From: Coleofasciculus sp. LEGE 07092
GTDB taxonomy: Bacteria; Cyanobacteriota; Cyanobacteriia; Cyanobacteriales; Coleofasciculaceae
Length of the DNA: 64,000 bases
Direction: 5' to 3'
Assembly: GCF_015207375.1 (NCBI RefSeq)
Contig: NZ_JADEWY010000007.1
Coordinates: forward strand, 1 to 64,000
Shown here: positions 54,617 through 63,890 of the stretch, one piece after another
Layout of the letters: the number at the start of each line of letters is the position of its first letter
Position numbering within the stretch: position 1 is the first letter of the stretch
The notes under the pieces: generated by a model
Told to the model about the DNA's origin: nothing
Seen by the model: the letters and a program-made list of their open reading frames with translations, nothing else
Databases searched by the model: none
Position numbers and translations under genes: made by a program

Positions 54617-56875
54617 ATGGATACAATAACACTCAAACTGCGAGGCATGAGCTGTGCCTCTTGCGCTAGCAATATTGAAGAAGCTATTCGCTCTGTACCA
54701 GGAGTAAATGAATGCAACGTTAACTTTGGTGCAGAGCAAGCCAGTGTAAAATATGACCCCCAAAAGACGAATATAGAAGCAATCCAAAACGCTGTTGAAG
54801 AGACAGGCTATTCAGCTTACTCCCTCCAGGAACAAGAAATGATCACTGGAGAAGATGATACTGAAAAAGCTGCCCGAAAAGCAGAATCCCGCGACCTTTT
54901 AATTAAAGTTATTGTCGGAAGTGTAATTAGTGTCATCCTAATTGTGGGTTCTCTACCCATGATGACGGGGTTGCAGTTACCCTGGATTCCTGCATGGTTG
55001 CATAACTCTTGGTTTCAGTTAATCCTGACAGCACCCGTGCAGTTTTGGTGTGGTTATGGGTTCTATATCAATGCTTGGAAAGCCTTTAAACGCCATACCG
55101 CAACCATGGATACGCTGATTGCATTGGGTACGAGTGCGGCGTATTTTTACTCGGTGTTTGCCACTCTATTTCCTGACTTTTTCATTAATCAAGGTTTGAT
55201 GCCAGAGGTATACTATGAAACCGCCGCTGTTGTTATTACCTTAATTCTGTTGGGGCGGTTTCTGGAAAATCGCGCCAAAGGTCAAACATCAGAAGCGATT
55301 CGCAAGCTTATCGGTTTACAAGCGAGAGATGCTCGTGTGATTCGAGATGGGCAAGAAATCGATATTCCTATCGAAGAAGTCCAAATTGATGATGTAATCT
55401 TAGTACGTCCGGGAGAAAAAATTCCCGTTGATGGTGAATTGACAGAAGGCAATTCAACGGTAGATGAAGCGATGGTGACGGGGGAAAGTTTACCTGTTGG
55501 CAAGCAGCCTGGAGATGAAATAATTGGCGCTACTATTAATAAAACAGGTAGCTTTAAATTCCGGGCAACGCGAGTTGGTAAGGATACGGTTTTGGCACAA
55601 ATTGTCCAACTCGTGCAGCAAGCACAAGGTTCTAAAGCGCCCATTCAACGATTAGCTGATCAGGTGACGGGATGGTTTGTGCCTGTGGTGATTGCTATTG
55701 CGATCGCTACTTTTATTATTTGGTTCGATGTTATGGGAAATTTAACCCTGGCACTAATTACTACAGTCGGTGTTTTAATCATTGCCTGTCCTTGTGCTTT
55801 GGGTTTAGCTACTCCTACTTCGGTAATGGTAGGAACGGGTAAAGGTGCAGAAAATGGTATTCTAATTAAAGGTGCAGACAGTTTAGAGCTTGCACATAAA
55901 ATTAGGACAATTGTTTTAGATAAAACAGGAACTTTGACAGAGGGAAAACCCACAGTTACAGACTTTATCACCGTACTGGGTACTAGGGACGGTAACGAAT
56001 TAAAACTTCTGGGTTTGGCAGCCTCTGTAGAACGCAATTCTGAACATCCTTTAGCAGAAGCAGTGGTTAGATATGCTCAATCTCAAGAAGTTAAATTAAC
56101 AGATGCTAGCAATTTTGAAGCTATTGCTGGAAGTGGTGTTCAAGGAACTGTCTCAGAGCATTTAGTGCAAATTGGTACGCAGCGTTGGATGGAGGAACTT
56201 GATATTGATATCAATGTTTTCCAAGAGCATAAAAATAGGTGGGAAATAGCAGGAAAAACAGTGATTTGGATTGCTGTTGATCGGGAAATTCAGGGGTTGA
56301 TGGGAATTGCCGATACTCTTAAATCGTCTTCACCTGCTGCGGTTATAACACTGCGGCGGATGGGTTTGGAGGTGGTGATGCTAACAGGAGATAATCGACC
56401 AACCGCAGAAGCGATCGCATCAGAAGCTGGCATTACCCGCGTCTTTGCCGAAGTGCGACCTGACCAAAAAGCAGACAAGGTGAAAGAATTGCAGTCAGAA
56501 GGCAAAATTGTGGCAATGGTGGGGGATGGGATTAATGATGCGCCTGCCTTGGCACAGGCAGATGTGGGGATTGCGATTGGGACAGGAACGGATGTGGCGA
56601 TCGCAGCTTCTGACATCACCCTGATTTCTGGAGACTTGCAGGGTATCGTCACTGCCATTCAACTCTCCCACGCCACGATGCGAAACATTCGCCAAAATCT
56701 CTTCTTTGCCTTCATTTACAACGTTGCTGGAATTCCGATTGCTGCTGGAATTTTGTTTCCTATCTTTGGCTGGTTACTGAATCCAATTATTGCAGGCGGA
56801 GCGATGGCGTTTAGTTCTGTCTCTGTCGTGACTAATGCTCTGCGTTTACGAAATTTCCAGCAAAAAAACACCTAA
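54617..56875 (+). CDS. copA: Copper-translocating P-type ATPase
   Basis: 752 residues, P1B-1 type. An N-terminal HMA domain has Cys13/Cys16 ([11 protein letters not shown]). Eight membrane helices follow, with the ion-path CPC at residues 391-393 ([11 protein letters not shown]). The phosphorylation Asp435 is in DKTGTLTEG, the nucleotide site in SEHPLAEA, and the hinge in [15 protein letters not shown]. It exports Cu(I) or Ag(I) from the cytosol. It is in one transcription unit with the chaperone upstream and the cupredoxin 24 bases downstream. Confidence 0.96.
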   Translation: MDTITLKLRGMSCASCASNIEEAIRSVPGVNECNVNFGAEQASVKYDPQKTNIEAIQNAVEETGYSAYSLQEQEMITGEDDTEKAARKAESRDLLIKVIVGSVISVILIVGSLPMMTGLQLPWIPAWLHNSWFQLILTAPVQFWCGYGFYINAWKAFKRHTATMDTLIALGTSAAYFYSVFATLFPDFFINQGLMPEVYYETAAVVITLILLGRFLENRAKGQTSEAIRKLIGLQARDARVIRDGQEIDIPIEEVQIDDVILVRPGEKIPVDGELTEGNSTVDEAMVTGESLPVGKQPGDEIIGATINKTGSFKFRATRVGKDTVLAQIVQLVQQAQGSKAPIQRLADQVTGWFVPVVIAIAIATFIIWFDVMGNLTLALITTVGVLIIACPCALGLATPTSVMVGTGKGAENGILIKGADSLELAHKIRTIVLDKTGTLTEGKPTVTDFITVLGTRDGNELKLLGLAASVERNSEHPLAEAVVRYAQSQEVKLTDASNFEAIAGSGVQGTVSEHLVQIGTQRWMEELDIDINVFQEHKNRWEIAGKTVIWIAVDREIQGLMGIADTLKSSSPAAVITLRRMGLEVVMLTGDNRPTAEAIASEAGITRVFAEVRPDQKADKVKELQSEGKIVAMVGDGINDAPALAQADVGIAIGTGTDVAIAASDITLISGDLQGIVTAIQLSHATMRNIRQNLFFAFIYNVAGIPIAAGILFPIFGWLLNPIIAGGAMAFSSVSVVTNALRLRNFQQKNT

Positions 56876-56899
56876 AAATTATTTCAATGGTTTAGCACA

Positions 56900-57424
56900 A
56901 TGGTCAACAAAAATAATATTTTGGGAAGTTTAGCGGGTATTGGATTTCTGCTTTCAATTGTCTCAAATGCCGCAGTGGCTGAGATGCCACTTGAAATGCC
57001 AGCATCCTCAACAGAACAAACAAGTCAATTCCGCCGTATCGAGCAACCTTTAGCGTTGAAACTTGCTGTCACCTTAAGTGGCTTAGGTTTAATTGGACTA
57101 GAACTATGGTGGTTTCGTTTCAGTAAAACAAAAGCGGCTCAAGCTGATGTTAATCAAGAAATGCAGGAGATGACAATTGCAGTAGACGGGGGTTATGAAC
57201 CGAATCGAGTAGTTGTCAAGGCAGGTAAACCTGTACGGCTCAATTTCTTACGCCGCGACCCCAGTAGTTGTTTAGAAAAGGTCTTATTACCTGATTTTCA
57301 TATTGCTAGAGATTTGGAGCTGAATCATACTACCCCAGTTGAATTTACCCCCGAACAACCAGGGGAATATCAATTTACTTGTGGGATGAATATGTTTCGG
57401 GGAGTTGTGGAAGTGGAAAAGTAA
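56900..57424 (+). CDS. Membrane-anchored cupredoxin-domain protein
   Basis: 174 residues. Two hydrophobic segments (about 8-27 and 53-72) precede a cupredoxin beta-sandwich (about 85-174). Possible copper ligands are Cys and His in SSCLEKVLLPDFHIARDL and Cys plus two Met in FTCGMNMFRGVVEV, similar to the EfeO/Cupredoxin_1 group found next to copper ATPases. It probably receives or buffers exported copper in the periplasm. It shares the chaperone-copA operon. Confidence 0.85.
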   Translation: MVNKNNILGSLAGIGFLLSIVSNAAVAEMPLEMPASSTEQTSQFRRIEQPLALKLAVTLSGLGLIGLELWWFRFSKTKAAQADVNQEMQEMTIAVDGGYEPNRVVVKAGKPVRLNFLRRDPSSCLEKVLLPDFHIARDLELNHTTPVEFTPEQPGEYQFTCGMNMFRGVVEVEK

Positions 57425-57496
57425 CAAAAAATAAATATTTTCTGAAACAGAAGTTTTATCCAAACGAGCTTAACTGGAAATTTCGGAATAATAATT

Positions 57497-57561
57497 TGTA
57501 GGAACGGGTTTAACCAAGATATTGGTTTTTTCACCTAGATATCGGTAAACCCGCCCCTACA
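57497..57561. terminator. Inverted repeat between convergent copper operons
   Basis: TGTAGG..CGGGTTTA..CC (57497 onward) pairs with GGTAAACCCG..CCTACA ending at 57561. The loop contains a second small dyad, AGATATT/TAGATATC, and a TTTTTT run. Lying between two convergent transcription units, it could serve both as a terminator. It also belongs to a dispersed TGTAGGGGCGGGTTTA-type repeat class. Confidence 0.55.
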
Positions 57562-57572
57562 ACAACCTGCCA

Positions 57573-58277
57573 TTACCAGCCTTGATGCATCCTACCCATT
57601 CCCGGACGACGAGGACTGCCATCTCTACCGCCGTGCATACCTCCCGGCATTCCAGCGACACCGAACCAATCTTTTAACCAGCTTCGCATCTGCCAAATTT
57701 CATCTCGTTGAGTGGTAGCAATGTGTTGCGCGAAGGGACGCACGGGTTCATGTTCGACGAGATTGTGATTCACCAGCATTCGTGACATCATCACAGCACC
57801 CATATGGTGCATGATCATGTCTTCTAAGAAAGCTTGATCTAGTTCATCTCTTTGAAGTTGACTTAAATCGCGCATCATCGGTGTATAAGTCAGCGAACTT
57901 TCCTGCCCCAGGTACCACTGATCTAACCAACTCTGCATTTGCTCAAGCTCGGCACTTTGTACGTTAATAATGTTTTGAGCAAAGGCTCTCATTTCGGGGC
58001 GATCGCTCCTTTCTAGCACCAATTGAGCGGTATCAATAGCTTCTTTATGATGGGGAATCATCAAACTAAAAAACTCAAATTCGTTGTCAGCTTGCATATG
58101 CTGCATCATGCCCATGTGCTGTCCAGCCATACCGTTCCAAGTAGAAGCGGGGGTTCTGTTGTCGAAGGGTATGGCACGTATGGCACGTGAAACTAAGTGG
58201 GGATTAGCCGCAAGAGTGGCAGAGGTAGCGATACCAGCACCTGCCAGGATAATCAATGAAATTTTTTTGAGCATCAT
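57573..58277 (-). CDS. copM: DUF305 copper-binding protein, CopM-like
   Basis: 234 residues. An N-terminal hydrophobic leader (about 5-24) is followed by two DUF305 halves, each with paired His/Met: MIPHHKEAIDTAQLV and MIMHHMGAVMMSRML. A Met/Gly/Arg/His-rich tail follows. It is the apparent counterpart of Synechocystis CopM, a periplasmic Cu-binding protein made with the CopRS two-component system. Its start codon overlaps the end of the truncated kinase gene (CTATGATG). This is the only gene of the minus-strand cop group that looks whole. Confidence 0.85.
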   Translation of the reverse strand: MMLKKISLIILAGAGIATSATLAANPHLVSRAIRAIPFDNRTPASTWNGMAGQHMGMMQHMQADNEFEFFSLMIPHHKEAIDTAQLVLERSDRPEMRAFAQNIINVQSAELEQMQSWLDQWYLGQESSLTYTPMMRDLSQLQRDELDQAFLEDMIMHHMGAVMMSRMLVNHNLVEHEPVRPFAQHIATTQRDEIWQMRSWLKDWFGVAGMPGGMHGGRDGSPRRPGMGRMHQGW

Positions 58278-59266
58278 AGGAAGCGATCGAAAATTTGTTT
58301 CTGATCTTCAGGGGCAATGCCAATTCCGGTATCTTGGATCTGAATCAGAGCGTAATGCTGATAGCTATCGAGAATTAGAATAACCTTGCCATCAGCAGGA
58401 GTGTATTGAATCCCATTGGTGACTAAGTTGGAAACCAGACGATACAGTTGCTCTTCATTACCCATAATCTCCAGGGGTTGCGAGACTCGCATTTCCGTAG
58501 TTAGGTTTACATCTGCTGCCATTGCCAGAGGCGCTAATTCTTCGGCAATATCGCTGAGTAAATCATTGAGGGAAACGCATTCATTCTTTGCGATCGCATT
58601 TTGTTGGCTGAGTAATTCCTGCCGATCCATGCGGCACAATAGCAACAGAGCATCAACAAGTTGAGAGAGTCGGTAATTCTGGCGTCCCACCACTCGCAGT
58701 GTTTCTCGTGACTCTGACTCGTTGAGCTGATTGAGTCGCAGGGTTGATTCGATAGTAGCTCGAATCGCGGCTAAGGGAGTGCGTAACTCGTGAGCGGCAT
58801 CTGCTGTAAACTGTTGAATTTGCCGATAGGATTGGTAAATGGGCTTTATGGCGAGTCCCGCTAACCACCAACTGCAAATGCCAACTAGGAATAGGGCTAT
58901 CGGTAATCCCAATAATATAATCCACCGGACGGCTGTTAAATAATCGTCAAAGTCTTTAATCGATCGTCCCACTTGCAGATATCCCCAGAAGCGATTGTCT
59001 TGGGTGTGCAACAGTAGGGAGATTTGGCGATAACGTGTACCATCGCTATCGGTGAGAGTGTGCCATTGCGGTTGTGAGGTATCCCTGGCAGTTGGCGGTA
59101 ATCCCTCTGGCAGTTGTTCGGTAAAGGCAATGAGTTGTCCTGATCGGTTGAGGAAACGCAGGTAGTAGTCCTCTCGGCGAATTATACCGATCCGATGACT
59201 CTCACCGTCAGACTTCTGATTGAAGCAGGAAGTACCCAGGATACAAACATCCGGTAGCGATCGCAC
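58274..59266 (-). pseudogene. copS: Copper-sensing histidine kinase (CopS-like), truncated at both ends
   Basis: 330 codons. The sensor region (DYYLRFLNRSGQLIAF...) lacks its first membrane helix. The second helix (about 112-136), HAMP-like stretch, H-box His159 (FTADAAHELRTPLAAIRA), N-box (SNLVTNGIQYTP) and G1/F-box (QDTGIGIAPEDQKQIFDRF) are kept. The protein then ends in Leu-stop, so the G2 box (GLGLA) and the rest of the ATP lid are absent. The first 30 codons overlap the response regulator's 3' end out of frame. It is unlikely to phosphorylate. Confidence 0.75.
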
Positions 59267-59628
59267 CCATATTGCGCTAATTTTCGTCGCAGTAGGCGCA
59301 TTTGAGCCGCAACAACATTACTCATTGGTTCAATTCCTACTTCCCAAAGCCGATCTAAAATTTGGTCGCGGGTAACAATTTGGTTAGGATGCCTCATGAA
59401 ATATTCCAGCAACTGAAATTCTTTAGCAGTGAGGGAAATGTCCTGTCGATTCCCATTGGTATCCTGCAACCAAACAGAATTGGCGGTGTAGTCTGTATAT
59501 TGGCTTTCTAGATAGTCCCATGCCTCGCTACCATCTAAAACCCAGTCAACCACATAGGCTTCTTGATGCAGAGTCCGTTTAATGGCAGCACCTAAATCTG
59601 GCTCATCTTCAACTAACAACACCTTCAT
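59182..59628 (-). pseudogene. copR: Response regulator (CopR-like) with internal deletion
   Basis: 148 codons against about 230 for OmpR/PhoB regulators. Residues 1-46 are a receiver start (KVLLVEDEPDLGAAIKRTL). After YTDY the sequence jumps to TANSVWLQDTNGNRQDISL, the start of the DNA-binding domain, so the phospho-acceptor Asp, switch Thr and Lys are gone. The winged helix is good up to MRLLRRKLAQYGC, then leaves the family (lost VHGLGYRL). It starts nine bases after the fused pump gene. Probably non-functional, or a phosphorylation-independent remnant. Confidence 0.75.
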
Positions 59629-59636
59629 AAAGTATT

Positions 59637-61609
59637 TTATTGGACATTAACCCAGAAATCAGCCGTAACAATTTCACCATTGCGATCAAACTGTCCCCAC
59701 AACTTATACGTTCCCGGTTCAGGGAAATGAGTAACAAATTTCACTTCTCCAGCAGCATAATCCTTTAGAGCATGGGCATGAATGTAATCGGCTGCTGTTA
59801 AGTTCGATGACTGTTTCAGAATAACTAAATGTCCTCTTTCTCCCAAGTACGGTTGCAAATCGGTTACGGGCTGGTTATTAACTGTATCTTGTAAATTAAA
59901 CCCTACTATTACTTCTTCCCCAGCTTTTATCGTTGGCTGATCGAATGTCAGATTAACTTGAGTATTGCCAAACATCTTGGTGAGATTAGTATCCTCAGCC
60001 GTGGCTACTAATTTAGCACCAGTAACTGTTGTTTTTACTAAATAAACTCGTTCTGGTTGCTCCATTGGTTTGTAATCGCTAAAAATTGTATAAGCCCCAG
60101 CTTTCGGCAAATTTGCTTCCACTTCAAAACGACCATTCCCTTTGTAATCAGGATGAAGATGCAGGAAAACCTGAAGGTCATCACTGACGACAATGAGATG
60201 CATCAGCTTTTCTTGAAAAGACTCAAAATCAGCAATTGCCTTCCAAGTCTCTTCTTCTGGTAATTGCTGATTTGCCAGTAAGATGGCACACAACGCCGGA
60301 CTCAGGGTTAATGCCACAAACGTTGAGGCAAAAATTGACACCAAATACGCCACCCCCATCGGCGCAAAAATCCGCCCTTCTACTCCTGTGAGTGAGAAAA
60401 TCGGTGCAAAAACAACGGCAATAATTACCGTGGAAAACAGCACACTGACCCGCACTTCCACTGAAGTATCATAAACCACTTGAAAGGGAGGCTTAGGATT
60501 TCCAGCAAGTTGGTTTTTCCGTAACCCCCGATAGCAGTTTTCCATATCCACAATTGAGTCATCCACCACTGACCCAATTGCGACTGCCAATCCTCCTAAT
60601 GTCATGGTATTGATACCCTGACCAAATAAGTTCATCAGCATCAAACAAATTAAAAGAGAGAGAGGAATAGCGCTGAGGGTAATAGCGGCAGTGCGCCAGT
60701 TCATTAAAAATAGGAACAGGATAATCGAGACAATAATAATGCCATCCCGCAGGGAATCTCTGACATTGTGAATAGAAGCATCAATAAAATCAGACTGGCG
60801 AAAGGTAACGGTTACTTTGACATCTGGAGGCAAACTCGGTTTAATTTCTTCCATCGCCGCTTCCACCGCTTTCGTTACCGTGGAAGTATCTGCCATTGGC
60901 TGTTTATTGACCATCACCACAACGGCTTTTTTGCCATCCAAGCTGGCATCCCCCCGCTTCAATGCCGCACCAATTTTGACATCCGCTACATCAGAAAGCA
61001 GAACGGGTGTACCCTGGTGTGCCGTTATAACTGATTGTTTCAACTCTTCAATCGACTCAATTCTGCCAATCCCTCGAATTAGCATTTCTTGGTCTGGAGT
61101 AATTAAAAAACCTCCAGCCGCATTTGTATTTGCCCCCCCTTACTAAGGGGGGGTGGATTTTGAATTTCAATCGTGAAGGCATATTGAATAACTGTGCCAA
61201 TAGGGGAAGAAATCGGCGAAATTTGCGGCGTTTCCACTCCTTCCGGCAATCGAGTAGTTGCTTGCTGCAAGCGTTCAGTAACTAACTGCCGTGCTTGATA
61301 AATATCAGTACCCCATTTAAAAATAACTTTTACCACTGAAAGACCAACCCCAGAAGCGGAACGCACTGTAGTGATGCCAGGAGTCCCATTAATCGCACTT
61401 TCAATGGGTAGGGTAACGAGAGATTCGACTTCTTCCGGTGCGAGTCCCGGTGCTTCTGTTTGAATCTCAACTTGAGGCGGTGCGAATTCGGGAAACACAT
61501 CCAGGGGCATTCGGGAAACGGTAATAAAGCTCCAAACGGTGACAATAACGGCACCAATTACAATTAACCAGCGTTGAGCGATCGACCATTTCAGGATGGT
61601 GTTGAGCAT
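59637..61609 (-). pseudogene. RND copper efflux pump (CusA/CopA-type) remnant fused to a CopC-like tail
   Basis: The first 140 codons (61609 down to about 61180) are a good CusA start with helix 1, PLDVFPEFAPPQVEIQTEAPG and NGTPGITTVRSASGVGL. A short run containing the C-rich hairpin CCCCCCTTAGTAAGGGGGG interrupts it at about 61130-61160, with a deletion and frameshift. A second frame resumes at NTNAAGGFLITPDQEML and continues to helix 4 (GGLAVAIGSVVDDSIVDME) and LTLSPALCAILLANQQLP. It then switches without stop to a His-containing domain (KLMHLIVVSDDLQVFLHLHP ... GHLVILKQSS). The second half of the pump is missing. Confidence 0.8.
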
Positions 61610-62238
61610 TTATCACGTGTCAGTGTTAGAATCCCTTCCTAGATTGTTGACACATGAAAATGAAATTAGGATGAAATGCGATGGGTTCGCTGCACCGATA
61701 GCGCTAGCGCATCAGATGTTAAAGATGAAGCAGGTTAAAGAAAGAGCAGTTTATAGTGGGGATGTTAAGCCTTAAAATTTGAGGCAATGCTAAGTAGTAG
61801 ATTCAAAGAAAACATTTAAACCCTGTTATGCTCCTGGATGATTTCACTTATTTACTACTTGCTTAATCCGGAAAGTGACAGAAAAGGGATATGTGCGAAA
61901 TAGGGCAACGAGGAGCTGAAATGCTGGTTCTGTCAAAACCATCAGACACTCTTTAGAGATAGAACTCCCCGATGTAGCGCTGAGAGATACTCGTTCGGTG
62001 CGATCAAGCTGAAAAGGTTAGTAATTACTGCCAGAAGACGACTCTAGCCAGCGAAATAACACTCGATGTAGGACAGGCATCTTGCCTGTCCCTGACTGTC
62101 CCTGGCACGCTAGCAAAATATCCAGAAGAAAAGGCAAACCATGAAAAATAAATTTTGACTCAGTATGAGTTAATCGTCGATAGTACAGAGCAAATGATTG
62201 GCAAATGCTCTATATTGAAGCCATTAAACCTTTTGCCT
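61610..62238. other. Region between trpE and the cop remnant
   Basis: 629 bases. It contains the TTTCAT repeats above and a perfect hairpin, GGACAGGCA-TCT-TGCCTGTCC (62071-62091). The membrane-fusion gene (copB) that normally precedes the pump is not found in any frame. No other gene is supportable. Confidence 0.5.
61654..61676 (-). promoter_or_regulatory. Direct TTTCAT repeats upstream of the pump gene, candidate CopR box
   Basis: Read on the minus strand, TTTCATCCTAATTTCATTTTCAT contains three TTTCAT hexamers. The first two are spaced exactly 11 bases, the pattern bound by dimers of OmpR/PhoB-type regulators. It lies about 45-67 bases upstream of the pump start. A damaged OmpR-type regulator gene lies in the same cluster. 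Confidence 0.5.
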
Positions 62239-63765
62239 CTAATTTCCTAAACACCGAATTGCTTCTAGCAACCCTTTCGCTTTATTGAGCGTTTCCTCGT
62301 ATTCTTTTTCTGGGTTAGAATCAGCCACTAAACCCGCACCAGCTTGCACGGATACGATATGCTTGCCCGACTCACTCGGACGTACCACCATCGTGCGAAT
62401 TGCGATCGCACTATTGAGCTGACCTTCAAAATCATACCAGCCGTAGACACCAGAGTAAGGTCCGCGCCGTTCGGGTTCGAGTTCGTGAACGATTTCCATT
62501 GCCCGAATCTTGGGTGCGCCACTCACAGTACCGGCAGGGAAGCAAGCTTTGAGCAAATCCCAGGCGGTTTTCTTCTCGTCGAGTTCGCCTACCACATTGC
62601 TGACAATGTGCATAACGTGGGAGTAGCGCTCAATCACCATCAGTTCATCAACGGTTACCGTACCACTTTTGCAGGCGCGACCCAAATCATTACGACCAAG
62701 GTCTACTAGCATAACGTGTTCAGCAATTTCTTTGGGGTCTTGCAGCAACTCGTGAGCTAGGGCATCATCTTCCTGAAGCGTTTGCCCTCGGCGTCGGGTT
62801 CCGGCAATGGGACGCAGGGTTGCTTGGAGTCCTCCTTGAGGCGACTGAGTTGCCTTAACCATGACTTCTGGGCTAGAACCAATGATTTGCCAATCCCCAA
62901 AATTAAAATATGCCATGTAAGGGGAGGGATTGATCAAGCGCAGGGAACGGTAAAGGGCAAAGGGTTCTCCGCCATAGTCTGCCGATAGGCGCTGGGATAA
63001 GACTACCTGAAAGATATCGCCAGCGCGAATATAATCTTTAGCTTTTTGGACATTGGCGCAGAACTGGGGCGCTTCGGTATTGCTGGTGTAGGATAGCTCC
63101 TGCGTCGCACTATCTGGGGATGTCCATTCCAATACGGTATCTTTCCCAGATAGAGGCAGTTGCAGTTTGTGGACGAGTACTCGCACGCGATCGCAAGCTT
63201 GCTGATATGCCTGTTGCCAATCTACTTCAGGGTTTCGCAAATCTGCATAAGCGATCGCCCAAATTTTACGCTTCACCTGATCGAAAATAATCAGGTTATC
63301 CACCTGCATCCACAGTCCATCCGGCAAATCCTTCTCTGTGGCTGGATAAACGGGAACGCGAGGCTCAATCCAGCGAATCAGTTCGTACCCCCAAAAACCA
63401 AATAAACCGCCAATTCCTGGCGGCAGTTGGGGTAATTTTACAGGGCGATAAGGTTCTAGACAATTGGCTAAGGCATCGAAGGGATTGCCTTCAAAGACTG
63501 TCACCGATGCATCTCGGTGGGTCTGAGTGGTAGTATTTCCTCTTGCTTCGAGTATCCATAAGGGGTCGCACCCCAGTAAACTGTAACGTCCTACATTTTC
63601 TCCACCTTCTACAGATTCCAACAGGAAACTGTAAGGCTGACCTGCACACACCTTATACCAAGCAGACACGGGTGTTTCTAAGTCGGCTACCCACTCTTGA
63701 TAGACAGGAACAAAATTACCCTGTTGCGCTAGGTCACAAAACTGAGAAAAATCCGGTAGGAGCAT
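62239..63765 (-). CDS. trpE: Anthranilate synthase component I
   Basis: 508 residues. With TrpG it converts chorismate and glutamine to anthranilate. The feedback tryptophan-site motif LLES is seen in SFLLESVEGGENVGRYSLLG. The chorismate-binding core has IFQVVLSQRLSADY, SPSPYMAYFN-like (INPSPYMAYFNFGDW), IAGTRRRGQT, LVDLGRNDLGRACKSG, FPAGTVSGAPKIRAMEI and VQAGAGLVADSNPEKEY with metal-binding Glu. All are intact. It follows psaD on the same strand, a conserved cyanobacterial neighbourhood. No trpG is adjacent. Confidence 0.97.
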   Translation of the reverse strand: MLLPDFSQFCDLAQQGNFVPVYQEWVADLETPVSAWYKVCAGQPYSFLLESVEGGENVGRYSLLGCDPLWILEARGNTTTQTHRDASVTVFEGNPFDALANCLEPYRPVKLPQLPPGIGGLFGFWGYELIRWIEPRVPVYPATEKDLPDGLWMQVDNLIIFDQVKRKIWAIAYADLRNPEVDWQQAYQQACDRVRVLVHKLQLPLSGKDTVLEWTSPDSATQELSYTSNTEAPQFCANVQKAKDYIRAGDIFQVVLSQRLSADYGGEPFALYRSLRLINPSPYMAYFNFGDWQIIGSSPEVMVKATQSPQGGLQATLRPIAGTRRRGQTLQEDDALAHELLQDPKEIAEHVMLVDLGRNDLGRACKSGTVTVDELMVIERYSHVMHIVSNVVGELDEKKTAWDLLKACFPAGTVSGAPKIRAMEIVHELEPERRGPYSGVYGWYDFEGQLNSAIAIRTMVVRPSESGKHIVSVQAGAGLVADSNPEKEYEETLNKAKGLLEAIRCLGN

Positions 63766-63844
63766 AAGTTTAAGAAGTACGAAGTATGAAGTAAGGTTAC
63801 TCCAATCTCAGGGGCAGGAGGATTAGATCCCGCCTTCGCGTCAC

Positions 63845-63869
63845 CCCCACCTGTAGAAAGGTGGGGGAG
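63845..63869. terminator. CCCCCACCT hairpin downstream of psaD
   Basis: CCCCCACCT pairs with AGGTGGGGG around a short loop, about 20 bases past the psaD stop. It has no U-run. A related CCCCCAC...GTGGGGG stem occurs at about 27150-27186. Confidence 0.45.
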
Positions 63870-63890
63870 TACACATCACAATCGGGTCAA

